Assembly: GCA_018668475.1 (NCBI GenBank)
Contig: JABJCZ010000081.1
Span: 1-6,587, forward strand
Reading direction: 5' to 3'
Source: Alphaproteobacteria bacterium
GTDB lineage: Bacteria > Pseudomonadota > Alphaproteobacteria > UBA828
Length of the DNA stretch: 6,587 nucleotides
Shown here one piece after another: positions 6,153-6,587 of the stretch (position 1 is the stretch's first letter; each line of letters begins with the position of its first letter). The notes beneath the pieces are model-generated. The model was given only the letters and a program-made list of their open reading frames with translations, did not search any database and had not been told where the DNA came from. Position numbers and translations under genes: made by a program.

Positions 6153-6587
6153 TTACTCGGCCGCGCTTGCAGCGTCCCTGGCGGCGCCCTCATGAAGGGC
6201 GGTGACAATGCGGTCGGTCGGCAGCACGTCGCCCATGGCCTGAAGAAAAGTGGTCAGCGTCGCGTTGTGCTCTTCATCGTTGCGGGCGGCGTTTGCGTCC
6301 TGCACCATCACGGTTTTGAAGGCCAGCGCGGCAGCTTCGCGCGCTGTTGTCTCGCAACAGATGTTGGTCACCGTACCGGTGATCAATACGGTATCGAGCC
6401 CGGCATCGCGCAGCGTTTTTTCCAGTTTTCCATTGCTGCCGATGAAAGCGCCAAAGCGGTTTTTCTCCGCCACGATATCGCCTTCGGCGTAATCAAGCGG
6501 GGCATAAATGCCGTGACTTTCAACGCCAGTTGACAGGGCATCGCGAAACCGGGTCCCGGCTTCCTCGCCCATGACGTGGTTGAAAAA
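6153..6587 (-). CDS. Isochorismatase-like cysteine hydrolase, N-terminal part off-window
   Basis: The minus-strand frame is open to the window edge (Phe-Phe-Asn-His-Val before the ATG at 6572), so that ATG is internal and the start lies beyond 6587. The visible 144 residues are the C-terminal part of an isochorismatase-type alpha/beta hydrolase. EKNRFGAF carries the catalytic lysine (codon 6462-6464). GTVTNICCETTAREAA carries the nucleophile, most likely the first of two adjacent cysteines (codon 6357-6359). The preceding Val-Thr is the place of the usual cis-peptide. The catalytic Asp, in the first strand, would be off-window. VMVQDANAARNDEEHNATL is also typical. Related enzymes split amides, carbamates or N-carbamoyl compounds (nicotinamidase, N-carbamoylsarcosine amidohydrolase, RutB) or isochorismate, and the retained Cys favours an amide or carbamoyl substrate. 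It faces the cyclodeaminase gene, 48 bases apart, so it belongs to another transcript. Confidence 0.88.
   Translation of the reverse strand, partial: FFNHVMGEEAGTRFRDALSTGVESHGIYAPLDYAEGDIVAEKNRFGAFIGSNGKLEKTLRDAGLDTVLITGTVTNICCETTAREAAALAFKTVMVQDANAARNDEEHNATLTTFLQAMGDVLPTDRIVTALHEGAARDAASAAE

Overview
The window looks like a piece of a GC-rich proteobacterial chromosome. By eye it is roughly 58-60% GC, with short intergenic gaps, GTG and ATG starts behind purine-rich ribosome-binding sites, and proteins of a style common in Alphaproteobacteria such as marine Rhodospirillales-like lineages. The taxonomic placement is inference from composition and family content; no rRNA or marker gene is present. 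There is no CRISPR array, tRNA, transposase or phage gene. The content is metabolic: eight protein genes, of which the first and last are cut by the window edges.

Region 1 (1-2291, plus strand) holds the 3' part of a vicinal-oxygen-chelate (glyoxalase/dioxygenase fold) protein. After a 136-base gap come an alpha/beta hydrolase and, 13 bases further, a short-chain dehydrogenase. The last two form a clear transcription unit. The set resembles small-molecule catabolic clusters (ring-cleavage or lactone/ester hydrolysis plus alcohol oxidation), but no substrate can be read from it.

Region 2 (2297-4152, minus strand) is a two-gene unit. Its genes encode the two halves of a KipI/KipA-type (PxpB/PxpC, also called allophanate hydrolase subunit 1/2 or AHS1/AHS2) carboxyltransferase-like enzyme. 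The PxpB-like subunit is transcribed first and the PxpC-like subunit follows after 17 bases. The usual partners (LamB/YcsF-type PxpA, biotin carboxylase, biotin carrier protein) are absent from the window. This unit ends only five bases from the end of the short-chain dehydrogenase, tail to tail.

Region 3 (4153-4431) is a 279-base divergent intergenic region that must carry the start signals for the minus-strand carboxyltransferase pair and the plus-strand genes beyond it. No convincing sigma-70 promoter or operator could be fixed by eye.

Region 4 (4432-6104, plus strand) is a two-gene unit. The first gene encodes a 202-residue Fe(II)/2-oxoglutarate-dependent hydroxylase of the prolyl-4-hydroxylase/PKHD fold. 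The second encodes an ornithine cyclodeaminase/mu-crystallin family enzyme of 342 residues. Region 5 (6153-6587, minus strand, truncated) is the C-terminal part of an isochorismatase-like cysteine hydrolase facing region 4.

Taken together, regions 2, 4 and 5 combine families that act on cyclic amino acids, lactams and amides: 5-oxoproline-type ring opening, ornithine-to-proline type cyclisation or imino-acid reduction, prolyl-type hydroxylation, and amide or carbamoyl hydrolysis. A joint role in using an unusual cyclic amino acid or amide is a reasonable hypothesis but is not shown by the sequence. I see no clearly new defence, mobile or RNA system here.
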